The position numbers and the translations under genes are program-made. The notes under the pieces were generated by a model. The model did not search any database, was not told where the DNA came from, and saw only the letters and a program-made list of their open reading frames with translations. A DNA stretch of 64,000 nucleotides. Origin: Apis mellifera. Taxonomy: Eukaryota > Arthropoda > Insecta > Hymenoptera > Apidae. Positions 24,251 to 36,929 of the stretch are shown one piece after another (the first letter of the stretch is position 1; each line of letters starts with the position of its first letter). Location: the NCBI RefSeq assembly GCF_003254395.2, contig NC_037652.1, positions 1,203,001 to 1,267,000 of the forward strand. The letters run 5' to 3'.

Positions 24251-24835
24251 ATTAATGGAAAGAATTTTTTCGAGATATAACTTATAAATAAATTTCTTTG
24301 CCTTTGCCGCTTTGTTCTTTAAAGCGAGAGAAAAAATGATTTTAAATCAAGAATTTTAGATTGAATTAGATATATCGAATATTATATTGTCGAAAGATTT
24401 TTTTTTGGCTTATGTCGTATTTGTATATATTTGTTCTTGCATTTTTATATCGAAATCTAATTATATGTATAATTTTTTATTAAAAACTAACACTTTTTCT
24501 AGATTCTTTTTTAAATTTTGTAGAAATATTGAAACGAAGAAAGAAAAATCGTCATATTTCGAGTATTAAAATATATTTTTTACATTAAAATAATTTATAA
24601 GAATTCTTAATCTTACTTTTTTTTTTTTTTTAGTACCGTTTTAAAATATCTAGATATTATTCGTTTTTATCAGAATGTATAGAAAGATGAGGAATAATTT
24701 TTTCGTACAGAATCATCATTACATAAAATTAATTTGTAAATGTATTGTATAAAAAATTCCACGTAAAATTCTGCAAAAATTAGAAACTGATTCAAAATTC
24801 ATCGTTTAAAAAAAAAAAGAAAAAAAAAGACGAAT
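24251..24835. other. AT-rich stretch, nothing recognised
   Basis: AT-rich with poly-T and poly-A runs; the 60-codon frame at 24,387 is low-complexity. Confidence 0.6.
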
Positions 24836-24839
24836 AAAC

Positions 24840-25150
24840 TTCATTCCCTGATTGCAAGGAATTCTAGCAGCAAAACATCAGAAAATGTACAGAATTCAAG
24901 AAATGGAAGTTCATCTAAAGTGGCAATGACCAGAGCCAGAGCGAACCAAAGTCTCGAAAGTTGAATGTGGAAGCAATGTGGAAGCGATTTTATCACGGAC
25001 AGAAAACGAGCGGGCGAGGAAGCGGACCGCGAGCAGAGTTCAACAAACTTTCAGCCGCGTTTCAGCGTGCCATTCACGATGATGACACAAGTGTTTCGAG
25101 CTGCCAAGCTGTGGTGTCGTTGCGTGAGTATTGCACTTTCGCGGCTCGCG
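24840..25150. promoter_or_regulatory. GC-richer island with donor-like end
   Basis: Block with two overlapping + frames (64 and 99 codons) and a TGC/GTGAGT donor-like site at about 25,127. No acceptor-donor pair or recognised protein supports an exon. Non-coding element or short exon remain possible. Confidence 0.3.
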
Positions 25151-25159
25151 ATTAACTTA

Positions 25160-26035
25160 ATCGTATATAAACAAAAATTTTTGTTTACTTGGGATAAAAA
25201 AAATTATAAAATAATATATAATTTTTTAAATTTTTTAAATTGCGACGAAACATCGAATGGATAATAAATTTAAATTTGAACCGATGCTAGAGGAGAAAGA
25301 ATGGAAAAATCTAAAATTTTAATTTTAGATTATTAAATTAATTTTTGATACATTAATGAACAATTTTCAATAACTAACTATTCAAAGTTATATACTTATT
25401 ATACATATATTGCAAACATTTATAATGTCCATTTTGAATGTATTTATAATATAAAATTAAAATAAAGAAGAAATATTATAATGTGATAAAATGAATGGAT
25501 CACATTGGAAAATAATGTTAATAAAATAAAAATTAATTTTTCTACGTCATGTCTACGTTTTTCTAATTGCTAATTCCTATTTAAGTTACTTTCTTCCTTT
25601 CCATATAAATTATTCTATAATTTAATCATAATTGAACAACTCTTCTTTACAATTGAATTGAAATAATTTCTTCAATGCAATATGATTCTTATTGTTCTAT
25701 TCTTAGAAATAATACTTCATTTTTATAAAGAGTTCCATAACTATATAAATAACTATATAAATTATATTAATGATATAGATTACTGGATTAAATAAATTAT
25801 TGATAAAATTATTTCAAATTAAATTTTTAATCTATTCCCTGAAGATTTTCTGGAGATTTAAACAATTTACCAATTATCATCACATAAAAGTTACATAATT
25901 TTCATAAAAAAAATTAACCAATTTTTTAATTATAAAAATTAAATAATTTATAATACATAATTAAACATTTTAAATCATCAAAAAATTAGATCAAACTAGA
26001 GAAAGTATCATTCAAACAATTGACTAATAATATTT
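25160..26035. other. AT desert, nothing recognised
   Basis: AT-rich, stop-rich sequence without repeats of note. Confidence 0.6.
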
Positions 26036-26039
26036 GCGC

Positions 26040-26620
26040 GAAATTTAAATGATCTCCCCGACGAAAATTAAACACAGATCAAACGCACGGAAAAACACCG
26101 TATAAACAAATCCCTAATCTATCCATTCGACTAAATCATCAAAAAGCCAGACGAGGGGGAGGGAGGGGAGGAGGAGGGATCCTCGAACCGCAGCAAACTT
26201 CATTCCCGGACATTTTTTACACCGACACGGGTCGGTGGTTCCATCGGGCTGGACAGAGGGTCCTTTTCGGGCTGCAAAGGGAGAGTTGCGTGGAGCGCAT
26301 GAAATTTACATGAAACGATCGCACCGATCCGATCGGACGCACAATGAGCGTCACGGCACCCCGCTACATTGTCCGCGCTCGTTCGCAGAACGAACAGGAT
26401 GCACAGGGTACGCTCCACTTGCGACGATGGCAAAATCACCGCCGAAAAATCGCGACCCATGAAGGGAACACACCTCCTCCCCCCTCCCCCCCTCTTGTTC
26501 CACTGCTTGTTTCGATGCCATTTACACAATCTGGTTTGTTAGATGGGCATCTCTCAGGTAAGTGCTTCCCACTTTTTCGAGTTAATTTCTTCTCTGTTCA
26601 ATAACTTGCGATCTTCGTTC
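26040..26620 (+). promoter_or_regulatory. GC-rich island ending in a strong splice donor; candidate first exon or ratchet site
   Basis: CpG-rich island with a + frame starting at a true ATG (26,344) and open through 26,604, plus a 109-codon minus frame. Its right part holds a C/T-rich tract (26,468-26,510) and then CTCTCAG/GTAAGTG, a near-consensus 5' splice site with the cut at about 26,556/26,557. Two readings fit: a 5' exon whose donor is this site, or a recursive splice site, the tract being placed further from the AG than usual. The encoded residues (Pro- and Arg-rich) show no domain. Confidence 0.4.
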
Positions 26621-26629
26621 TTCTTATAT

Positions 26630-28015
26630 AAGGAAGGAAAATTAATTGTTTGTAACGGGCGAATGTAAATTAGATTTTAATGTATATATATGTAAATTAA
26701 TAGTAAAGGAATATAAGTTTATTAATAATTAATAAAATAATTTAATAAAAATATATATTAATGATAAAAAAAATATAGTAGATTGAAAGAAAATAAAAAT
26801 TGAATATTTCTAATATTTAGCAATATATAACATTTTAATTCATAATGTCGTTTCATGTAGAAAGTGTCCGTGATTCGTCTGGAATCAGACTCGAGAGAAT
26901 ATTTATTAAAGGATTAAAAATAACGTATTGTTTTCGAAACAAAATATTACTTTTAAATAAATTTGTTATTATGCGTATAATATTATTGATTAAAAATTAA
27001 TGCAATTTTAATTAATTTCCATTTTTATGAATGATTTATAAATTGGAAACCATTGTTCTAAGTGTTTCCATTTCTCAATTTAATTTTTAGAATTTTTAAA
27101 TAAAGAACGCAGAAAGTGTTGTTTAAATTCCATTGACATTAAAATTCTAGATCCAGAAGAAGGAAGAAACAAGCGTAAATAGATCTTTCTAGAGATATTT
27201 TCATATTAACTTCATTTACAAATGACAAATTCGAAATTTGAAGAAATAAGATAAGATTATATATAAATTTATGTATTTCTCTTAAATATAATTATATATC
27301 TTCTTGAGTTTTGATGAATCTTTTGAGTTTGAATGAAAATTCAAGTTTTATTGATACCAAATTTTTAAATCTAAAAAAAAATGATAAACTGATAAATTTT
27401 AATCTATATCTGGATAAATATATTTTATATTTCCAATTTGGATATTTATAATTTTTATTCAATCATTATATATATTTATAATAATTATTTTGAATTATAA
27501 TAACTATTTATACAATAACTGATTAAAAAATATTGACGAATAGAATAAAATAGAAAAAAAATGAAAGTTATCATTAAAAATTATCTTCTAATTCTTATAT
27601 AAATTATTTCATTTTTCAATTTTAAAAAATTCAAATTGATTTTTCTCCTTTTATTAAATAGAATATTTCTTATTTAATAAATTAAATTAAAGTATTATCT
27701 CATAACATAAGATTATCATAAAAAAAAATAAAATTCAAAATTCATTATTCTCAATAAATATTTTTTATTGTTTCCTTACTTCATTTATCATAATAATTGA
27801 ATCATAATCAACAATGATTAATTCCATTTTTGAAAAAATTCTAATTTTAATATCAAAATACGTAAAATATATTGGAAGTTAAAATTTCAAAAACCAAATA
27901 TTTAATTTTATATAGATGATCTATTTCAAATCTCGTTTAATTATCACTTACATTTACAATAATAATTCTAACGAGATATAATATTTATTATAATTACATT
28001 TTTATATATTAATCT
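26630..28015. other. AT desert, nothing recognised
   Basis: AT-rich, low-complexity sequence, stops in all frames. Confidence 0.6.
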
Positions 28016-28029
28016 ATATCGATTAAGTA

Positions 28030-28580
28030 TTTTTTATTCATCCACCAAGTCCTTGAAGTCTTGAACCCTTTCTTACAACATAGTCTTGGAACAAAAGACT
28101 ATATTTATAACCTTCTTTCACAAGATTCGCAGTTCTTTCACATAAAATTCACGCTACATTGATTAAAATTACAAGAATAGCTTCGCAAAGATAAAGAATT
28201 GACGTGGATGCGTGAAACAACGAGCAGTTATCGCGAATTTGTTGATTATATATCGGTTGGCCATTTTTTCTTTGCCCATATATCACATCCAAGTCTTTGA
28301 ACTTTTTCTTGTATGAATAATAAATGAGTAATAATCCCTCTTGGAAAGAAGAATTGATAACAGTCGCCGAAACGATGAATCAGAAACGATTGTGCCTCGT
28401 TTGTTTGCCACCGAAATGGCGGATATTCAAGGCCTCGAACTATTTTATAAATGAGAAACGGATAATAGGGGTCTGTAGTCCATTAAGTCCACAGAATGGA
28501 AGATTAACGATGACCAGTAGACTTGAATGACACTGGTTAAACGACATCATTTATCCAATGCTTTCCTGTCATTTGGCACA
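28030..28580. promoter_or_regulatory. Less AT-rich island with 68-codon + frame
   Basis: The frame 28,324-28,530 starts at a true ATG and contains two cysteines in LCLVCLPP. It has no recognisable domain or signal peptide and no repeat relationship. A CCAAGTC(C/T)TTGAA segment occurs at about 28,044 and again at about 28,289. Small protein, non-coding exon or conserved element are all possible. Confidence 0.3.
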
Positions 28581-28584
28581 CACG

Positions 28585-29210
28585 ATTATATAATAACGTA
28601 TGCGTTCAGAAAAAATCAATTTTGTCCAATCTAAAAGTCTATTTCAGTCGGATGATAAATATTTTTAATTGTAATAATTGAATTGAAAAAGTATCGAAAA
28701 GAAAAAAAATAAAAAATTGAATAATTTCTTTCTTAATTTAATTGTCTTACATATATCATTTTTTTTTATTTTCTTAATTCAATTAATCATTAGATTAATT
28801 GAACAATTGTTTAATACATTAAATCACTTCAAGAATCATTAATTAAATTTTGTTACCTCAACTTTCGAAGCATTTTTTTGTCTTATTTTTTCTCTATATA
28901 AAATATTGTAATAAATTGGTAAAAACCAATTAAAATGCCAATTAAAATGAATCTAAAATCTCAGATACAAATTCGATCGATTTATTATTGATTAAATAAA
29001 GATAAATTTACATCGTTACAATATTCTCGTAAATTTATATGTATTATTATTATAATCAAGATTTCGAGTCGCAAAAATACAAAAAATTTTCGAAATTCGA
29101 GAATTCAAAATATTTTTCGAGAAGCTTATTGTAACAATTCCATCAAATATAGGAAATTTTTGTTCAATACGGACGAAAAAATTCAATTTTATCATATTGA
29201 AACGAAAGAT
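28585..29210. other. AT desert, nothing recognised
   Basis: AT-rich sequence. The minus frame at 29,016-29,213 is Phe/Ile/Asn-rich, as expected by chance. Confidence 0.6.
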
Positions 29211-29214
29211 CATT

Positions 29215-29590
29215 TATATCGCGCGCCCACGGAATAAATATGGCGACGCGGTCAACCACGTATTAGATTAATTTTTCACCGATGCAACCGCTAATTGGCC
29301 AACCACGTGTCGAGGTTTTCGTTATTCGATTAAGCAGAATTTCCTGGTGGAAAAATTACCGCCAGTCTTTTTGTCAGGCCTGTCCGTACGTCTCTTTCGG
29401 GTCAAGTCCGAATTAATTCGCAATTAATGGCCGACCGTTCCTAATCTGCCATGCTTAAACTCGCGTTACGACGAGCTACGTGGAATTTTAACGCGATCTG
29501 CAATGACGTCCGTCGTCGAAAACGTCGTTTCTCTCCAAGAGTATTGTTCGCTACAAATGTCGTCTGGATAAAAGATACGGAATATTTCTA
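29215..29590. promoter_or_regulatory. Island with homeodomain palindrome and E-box; candidate enhancer
   Basis: Contains the perfect inverted repeat ATTAATTCGCAATTAAT (29,412-29,428), TAATTGG (29,292), a CACGTG E-box (29,304-29,309) and TTAATGG. Paired TAATT cores spaced in dyad are typical of homeodomain dimer sites. No open frame of note is present, so a coding explanation is unlikely. Confidence 0.45.
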
Positions 29591-29827
29591 AATATAGAAT
29601 TTGTATCATAATAACAATGATTTAATAAAATTAATTTAACCAATATTTTTCTTCTAAAATAATCAAGAATTAAAATAAAAATAATTGTACACAATTCTGA
29701 TCCGATTTCATTTTAATTGAACTTTCATTCCGAATAACTGTATTCATGCATAGAATTATTAAATTCTCTCACTTGTCTATAACGTTATATCTATATCTAT
29801 AACCATATAAATAATAATAACATAAAT

Positions 29828-29910
29828 AATTTCATCCAATCTTTTTTCTTGCATCTTAATCAAAGCTAATGCAACCTAACCTTAATTCTGAATAATATTT
29901 ATAATTATTT

Positions 29911-29965
<55 letters not shown>

Positions 29966-30290
29966 ATTATTAAATTCTTTTATATTTCTGTTACAAATTC
30001 ATATAATTATTTCAATTTTTTCATAATTTAATTTTAACATTTCCAAATATATAAATAACACTTGATGAATAATTTCACTTTCTTTATATCTTAATTTAAT
30101 GCAACCTAACCTTAATTCCGAATAATATTCATAATTTACTATAATATATATACACATAGAATTATTAAATTCTTTTATATTTCAGATACAAATCCATATA
30201 ATTATTTCAATTTTTTCATAATTTAATTTTAACATTTCCAAATATATAAATAACACTTGACCTAATTTCACTTTCTTTGCATCTTTCACA
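29828..30290. repeat. Local tandem duplication (about 190-240 bp units) with AT microsatellite
   Basis: Unit 1 (29,828-30,070) and unit 2 (30,071-30,263) share GCAACCTAACCTTAATTC and a long identical run ending in AAATAACACTTGA. A truncated third start (AATTTCACTTTCTTTGCAT) follows at 30,264. Length difference comes mainly from an AT run in unit 1 (29,927-29,963), reduced to a short tract in unit 2. Confidence 0.9.
29927..29963. repeat. (AT)n microsatellite
   Basis: Uninterrupted AT run inside unit 1 of the local duplication. Confidence 0.95.
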
Positions 30291-30299
30291 CGAATTATC

Positions 30300-30730
30300 T
30301 ATCTCCACATAACCAGAAGAGAAAAAAAAACTCGAACAAAACCGAAAATCATCCATACTTATTTCGAGAATCACACTTCACGAAATTCTTTTTAACACGG
30401 TTCACTTCTTACGATATGATCACGAGATAAAAAGCGTCAGGAAAGAGGGTCAGTGGCGTGGTCGCGAAATGGAAGCCGGTTGGATCGTAACGAGAAAACC
30501 GGAGGGATGGAAAAAGTTGGCGGAGAATCACGTTTAAACCGGCTCGAGAATCTAGAAGAGAGACTCAGTTTGCCTCCGGAAATTCCGCTCCTTTCCTTTT
30601 GTTAGCTCCCTGTAACCCAGTGGGTTTCCAAGCCTCTCGAACCGATGGACTCTCGTTATAGTCACGATTTTACGTTTGAAAACGCGCGCGTTATCGTACA
30701 GCGATAGATGTTGGCATGGCACTGGAAAAA
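30300..30730. promoter_or_regulatory. GC-richer island; candidate regulatory element
   Basis: Contains GCCGGTTGG, AAACCGGAGG and AAACCGGCTC (about 30,475-30,545), three Grainyhead-like CCGGTT/AACCGG half-matches close together, and GCGCGCG near 30,683. No long frame. The motif reading is tentative. Confidence 0.35.
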
Positions 30731-30734
30731 AGAG

Positions 30735-31845
30735 AAGTTTTCTTATTTTGTCTCTTCATTCGAGTTATTTTTCTTGTCTTCTATGTTCATTATTTTGTTT
30801 TTCTTTTCTTTTTTTTTTTTTGAAGAAATAATTAAAGAGATAATAATACTTTTATTTTAAAAGTTAATAAAGTAAACAAAAATAAATAGCTACAGAAAAA
30901 AGATTAGATTAGATTATATAGTGGATAATATTTTTCAATATATTCCAAGTTTTAAACTTGAAATTAAACTAGGCAAACAAAGAAATTATTGTGTGAAATT
31001 AATGTGAATCTTTTTTAGGTTATATTGATACGTTTTAGAAAATGTATATTAAAGATTATGTACTATATGTAGTGTTAAGAATATAAAAAATTTTATTTGG
31101 ATTTGGAATATATTATATTTACATAAATTATGAATATAATTGTTTTAAAATTGTTACAAATGTTTAAAAATAAGTTAAAATAAAATTATAAAAGAAATAA
31201 TACATATTTAATTGAAAAGTTCAGTGAAAAAAATGTATTCTCTATATATATAGAAAATGATACATAGAATTTGAATTCATATAAAGAAAAATTGGAAAAA
31301 ATATTATCTAGTAATTTAATTTATTCATGGTCCTCTTAATTTAAAATTTCTTTAAAAAAAAATTGTAAAATATTTCCACTAAGCTTTGTCATTTATTACA
31401 TAATACATTATTACAATTATTATGATTTTTTTATTAAAATTTTATTTCTTCTTATTCCCATTATTGAATTCCCTAACATTTATAGCTTTCTTTATTTCTT
31501 TATTATTTTTAAAACCAAATAGATAATTTCCATCCATTTAAAACATTATTTAAAATATCATTTTTTTATATAAATTTTCAACAATATCTAATATTAATAT
31601 ATTTTTAATTTTTTTCAATAAAAAATTAATAATACAGAATTTCATTAACATTATATTAATAACAAAAACATTATAAGTATAACATCAGTTTTTCCAAACT
31701 CAAAGTTTTAATTAATTTACATTATCGAATTAGAGACTACAATCAATTAATGAATCAACAAGATATTTTACAAATAACTGTATAAACAGTAATATACTTC
31801 AAATTATTTATCTTTTTCTTTTGACATTTTTTTCTGTAACTGTAA
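30735..31845. other. AT desert, nothing recognised
   Basis: AT-rich, homopolymer-rich sequence, no gene or repeat identified. Confidence 0.6.
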
Positions 31846-31849
31846 TAGA

Positions 31850-32240
31850 TAATGAAGTTAAAATTTCAAACAGGAAAGGTCACGTGGACCATTTCAATCC
31901 AACATCCAATAACAAAAATAACATAATCTCTATTTCGAACAAGTCTAACAATAGTCGAAGAAATCGCCCAGAAAAAACATCAACAGACCCGACTATGTTT
32001 CGTGTAATGCATTCGAACGCCGTCTCGCCGTTTTTCTTTCCTCTCGTAACACTTCCAAGGTTTTCTCACGAACCGTTCACCTTTCTCCTTTTCTTCCGCT
32101 TCTGCAGAAACGCGTGCACGCGAGTGCACGCTGCAATACAGTTGAACATCCTCGTTGGTTCACCGTGCACGTAGTTCTTGCATCATAACTGTGAAACGCT
32201 TTTACACGTTTACCATTTGCGTAAAATTTTCATCTTTTCA
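31850..32240. promoter_or_regulatory. GC-richer island with a 117-codon + frame
   Basis: The frame 31,821-32,174 starts at TTG and is Asn/Ser-rich then Phe/Pro-rich, with no recognisable domain. GTGCACGCGAGTGCACGC (32,116-32,133) holds a GTGCACGC direct repeat. Probably non-coding. Confidence 0.3.
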
Positions 32241-32244
32241 TAAT

Positions 32245-33780
32245 TCTATAGTTCGTGGCTATGCGACATCTGTTATTGAATGTTCATATTTGATTACTTT
32301 ATAAGCGAATACAATTTCTAGCAATAAACTCCATGTTGCTAGCATTATATAGATTTCTTCTGAATTTTTTTTTTATTGCAAATAATTTATGATTATATAT
32401 GTAGATTTTCGAGATATTGAAAGATTTATTCGATAATCGATATTGATAGTTGTGAGCATTTTTGAACAATTTTAGTAAAATGTGAAAAGAAGAAAATAAA
32501 AAATTTGAAATGAGAAATTTAATAAATTTTATAATACTAGTGTTAATTAATTATGATCAACAATCAATTGATTAAGTATTTTACATATATTTTGATGTAA
32601 ATATCTATGCTATAAATTAATATTTTAATAAAGTATTGCAAATTTAACATATAATATCATATATAATATAATATAATATAATATACATCAATATTAATAT
32701 ATTCTTATATATTATTTATTTTTTTTTCATCTTTTCTTTTCTATGTTATTGTTAATTTTTATTCTTAATAATTCTTTAAATAATAAAACAATATAAATAA
32801 CATAATAAAATATGTAATGAAACTAGAATATAATACTTATTAAAATAATTTATATAGTTTTTAAAAATATTTTTTATAAAGAAAAAGGATAGAATACATG
32901 CCAAGTTAAACTTTATTTTCAACTTAATAATAAAATAATAAAATAAATAAAATATTGAAATATACATGATGTATACATGTGTGAGTTCATCAATTAATTT
33001 GCAAGTTAGAAATCTAAAAAAATTAATAACAAAATAAATTTATAAATCTGACAAAGAAGGGTCACAAATTTTGAAAATTGTTTCATTTCTAAACTTAAGT
33101 TATTGTAGCTAAAAAATATACGAATTTTCTTCAAAAAGTTATTTTCAATCATAATTATAACTTTATTAATTATAACTGCCATTTGTATATTTAAATTATA
33201 ACATCTAAAAAGCAAAAAATAAAAAGAAAAATTGAAAATTAATAATAATTGAGGAATTTGTAAAATTCCATTTCTATATTTAAAAAAAATATATTTTTTT
33301 TACACAATAATTAACAGTAATTGAATCGATAAGTCTTTATTTCAATTTCTGGTAAATTTTTTAAATTTGGAATCATCAACAATACCAAAAAATGATTATT
33401 TGTTGTTAACAATAAAACAAATAATTTCTTGATTATTATTTTATTAATCATTTCTATTAGATATAAGAGAAATCTATTTCTATAATAATTATGAAACAAA
33501 TTAATAAAAAACAATTAAATATTTATATTATAAATCATTGTTTTTTATCTAATTTATATCCATCATATTTTAGTAGAATTTATTTTTAAATATATATTAC
33601 ATATATTAGTACAAAGACAATGGACTTTCCCTAGATGGATTCTTGTTAGAAAATCTTCATTAAAAAAAAAAAGAAAAAAAAAAAGATAAAAATATATCAA
33701 ATCTAAAATACATATAAATTACATGAAAACGACTATATATATATATATATATTTCTCCAAGGAAATTCTAATTATACTGG
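32245..33780. other. AT desert, nothing recognised
   Basis: Very AT-rich; minus-strand frames of 63-69 codons here are Ile/Lys/Asn/Phe-rich and not supported. Contains short TATAA stutters near 32,650-32,690 and an AT run near 33,738. Confidence 0.65.
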
Positions 33781-33784
33781 GTTT

Positions 33785-34095
33785 AAATTTAATTAGCATT
33801 ACCACATCTCTCAACACGAGAATCAGCCTAGTGCAACGAGAAGCAACGAGCAAAACAAATGCTAAATATCAGAAAGATAACCGATCCCAGACTCTCGAGC
33901 GATATCGTAGGTACAAGGACCACCGAGTACGTACGAGGGCGTAAATTAAAGCGAAGTGGTGTTTCATGAATAATTGAAAAGTCCGGTCGTTTCGATCCTC
34001 GTGCGTGTACAGACGCGGATGTTCGACGTTAGCCATTTTAGAAACCGACGAAACTGCCAACTCTACATTCAGAATTCACAATGGATTTTTGTGAA
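33785..34095. promoter_or_regulatory. GC-richer island; candidate conserved element
   Basis: Includes TTTAATTAGC (homeodomain core) at its left edge, a duplicated AACGAGAAGCAACGAG stretch (about 33,835) and a 63-codon minus frame with no domain. Sharp borders with AT-rich flanks. Confidence 0.35.
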
Positions 34096-34099
34096 ATTC

Positions 34100-35700
34100 T
34101 TTTTTATCATGGGGATAAAAAAAAAAAAAAAGAAATTCGTTGTTTTGAAAGGTTGAGTTTCCTTTTTTCTGATGTTGAGCGAGAAAAACCATTGTTCTCC
34201 GTATACGTACAAGAGAGTATTTTTAGAATTTCTTTTCTATGATAGAGAAAATAGTGTTGCCTTTTCGAGAGAATTTGTTATTGCAATTTATATTTTTCTA
34301 TTTGTCAAATATTTCTCTTACTTCTTTTCTAAAAAAGAAATTGTTATGAAAAACTGAATCTGTATTTTTGAAACTATTTTCGTCGTATAGAAAATAATGG
34401 ATCTTTGTTTCTTGACTGTGGATTTTATTTATCAGAGGACAAATATTTTGAAAATATTTCAAATAAAAAAATGAAATTGAAACGTTATGATTTATATTAC
34501 ATTGTATACATATATATTAAAAGTATTTTTAAGAATAATAAAATTTAATTAAAAATTATTTAAAAATTATTGTAAAAATTTATTACTTTACATTCGAATT
34601 ACATTCTTTATGACAAATATTGGAGACAAATTTTGGATTATTAATATTTTGTTATCTCTCCTTTAATGTTGCATTACATGTGTTTTCATATAAAGAGAAA
34701 ACAAAAAAAAGATTAAGATTTTACTTCTCTCATCATAAATAGCAATTTTAACAAACCAATAGAAATTTATAAAATCTAATAAAAAATTCTATTAATTCTA
34801 CTTCTTAAGATATGCACAAATATTTTTTAATAAAAGTTCTCAGATTACAAAAATGCAATAATTTAAGTAATTTTTTGGATGTTTTTATTTTCATATCAAT
34901 CTAATAAAACTAATTTTACATTTGCTTCTCTATTAATTGAATTATTTATTCAACTTAATTGGTTCATGTTTCAAATAAATGCAATGCATGTATAAAATTT
35001 TCGTTTCTTTTATAACGTAATATTTATTTATAAATAAATTAGAGCATAATATTTTGTATAATTTTATAGTATCTTATTGGTATATTTTAATTTGGTTTAA
35101 CAGTTATCATTTTTTTTCCTTTATCGATATCTTAAATTTCATTCAAATTGAGATATAATATCGTATTAAATTAAAGGGTAATTAAAATCATTTCTTTAGT
35201 TTCATCATTTGTTTAAAAAATTACAAGTTTTCGAATTTTTTTTTAGCACAGTAAATAAATCATAAAAAAATTTTATCAATAAAAAGATAATAAAATAAAA
35301 TATATACAAATACATCTTACAAAGTAAAAAACAAAAAGTACTGATTTCATTTAATAGAAACTGGTAAACTTATTTTAATATTAACCACAGTTAAGTTAGC
35401 AATAATTAAGTCCAATAATGTTAATTTAAATACAATACATATACAATATATAAGTGAACAAGATCAATGATATTGACTGGCAATATTTCCCAGTTCAGTT
35501 ATAACAACACGATATGGGAAACCGATTAATATGAAAAAGCTCTTATATTCAAAATTCACGTGCACATTAAAATAAATAAACGCCTACGCCAACAAATAAT
35601 ACACAATGTGCATTTTCCAGAAGATAATTAGACAAAATGTACGGTTTCAATTTTATTCTATCTTTCCTAGTATCACATTATTGTCATTACAACATTGTCA
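34100..35700. other. AT-rich stretch, nothing recognised
   Basis: Poly-A run at about 34,118-34,130, then AT-rich DNA with no supported frame. Confidence 0.6.
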
Positions 35701-35849
35701 TTATTGACCGAGGACTATAACGAAGGTCGACGATGAACATATCGAGACAGAATATTAAAATGTCAATTATAATCAAATTTTCATTTTTCTTCTTTCCTAG
35801 CTATCTTCATACTTTGATACTTTTTCAAAAAATTAAAAATGCATCTGCT

Positions 35850-36520
35850 CGGATACCGCGAAACTGTAACGTATCCCATTCCATCATCTCAAAAACCCCC
35901 TTCGACACGAACCAAATCCTCACTCGACAAACCAAAGATTTTTCCTCGCAATAATTTCCATCAAAAGCTCTCTCCTACTCCTCGTATAATAACATCCCAT
36001 TCCCGATTTCTTCTCTCTCTCTTTCTCCTTCCCTCTCTGTCTCTCTTTTTGGAAGGAGGAAAGCTAAAGTGGGGATGGATGGGGACCTCGCCTCGATATA
36101 CGGGAATATACATAATGAAATTCACAGTGGTTGGGCGGAGGAGGGGAGGGGAGATTGCCGCGTGAACCGCAGCCGGGGCGAATCGAAAATATGCGGAAGA
36201 AATATAGCCAGGATTCCGGTGAACCGGGTAGAGGCGGCGTTTGTGAATTTTACATATTGCCGGGGTACAGAGGGAGGAGGAGGAAGGAGGATGAGGAGGA
36301 GGAGCTCTCCATCTCGCCGGGAGAAGAATTCGCGTCTCGGCAAGCCGTCTACGCTGAAACAAAGATGCAAATTATTGTTTGGCGCGAGCGCCCGGAAACG
36401 ATCCTACCCCACCTACCGGAACCGAGCGGCGAAAGCCGGAAGGGAGTTTACTTTTCAGGGTGTGGAACGAGGTGAGACGAATGTACCAGGCTTGTCTTCG
36501 CGGTCGTAAGATGTTTGAGA
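35850..36520. promoter_or_regulatory. Largest GC island: pyrimidine then purine tracts, open frames in many registers
   Basis: The block switches from pyrimidine-rich (about 35,990-36,050) to G/A-rich (GAGG/AGGAGG repeats, about 36,265-36,310). Open frames of 84-146 codons occur on both strands in overlapping registers, so they reflect low stop density. TTTTCAG (36,454-36,460) followed 13 bases later by GAG/GTGAGA gives a microexon-like pair on the + strand. A CpG-rich promoter or non-coding exon is plausible; no protein family is recognised. Confidence 0.4.
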
Positions 36521-36915
36521 TGGAGAATAAGATTTTGAATACGAGTCATCATTTTTTAAAATTCATTTGCTTTGAATTGCACGTGTGTATTTTATATCTT
36601 TTTCTTTTTTTTTTTGTATTGAGACAAGTTTAATTTTTTTGTTATTGAATTTATTTACGTTACAGACAGTGTGGTTTTGCAATTGTAAAGAATTAGAGAG
36701 TGGCTGATCTCGTGAAGGATTAATTTGAATGTGAAGATGTGAAGGAGGGGAGAATGTGAATTATCATTTTTAAGAAGAAATATTGGATTGAATTGCATAT
36801 GTATATATGTATATGTTTTATATCTTTCTGTATTGAGATAGGTTTAATTTTTGTTATTGAATTTAAATATTGTAACTGTGCAATTGTGATATAAACAATT
36901 GGAGAATTGATTTCT
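36508..36915. repeat. Diverged local tandem duplication, period about 215 bp
   Basis: 36,508-36,700 and about 36,733-36,915 share, in order, a GAATTGCA...TTTTATATCTTT block, TGTATTGAGA(C/T)A(A/G)GTTTAATTTTT, GTTATTGAATTTA and TGCAATTGT. Substitutions and indels show that the duplication is old. Confidence 0.8.
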
Positions 36916-36929
36916 TGTAAAGAATTAAA

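Noticed and set aside
36454..36476. 13-base microexon (TTTTCAG ... GAG/GTGAGA)
   Set aside because: Acceptor and donor are plausible, but so short an exon cannot be supported without transcripts.
35961..36509. Protein gene(s) of 114-146 codons in the large GC island
   Set aside because: Open frames overlap in several registers on both strands, composition-driven, without domains or repeated support.
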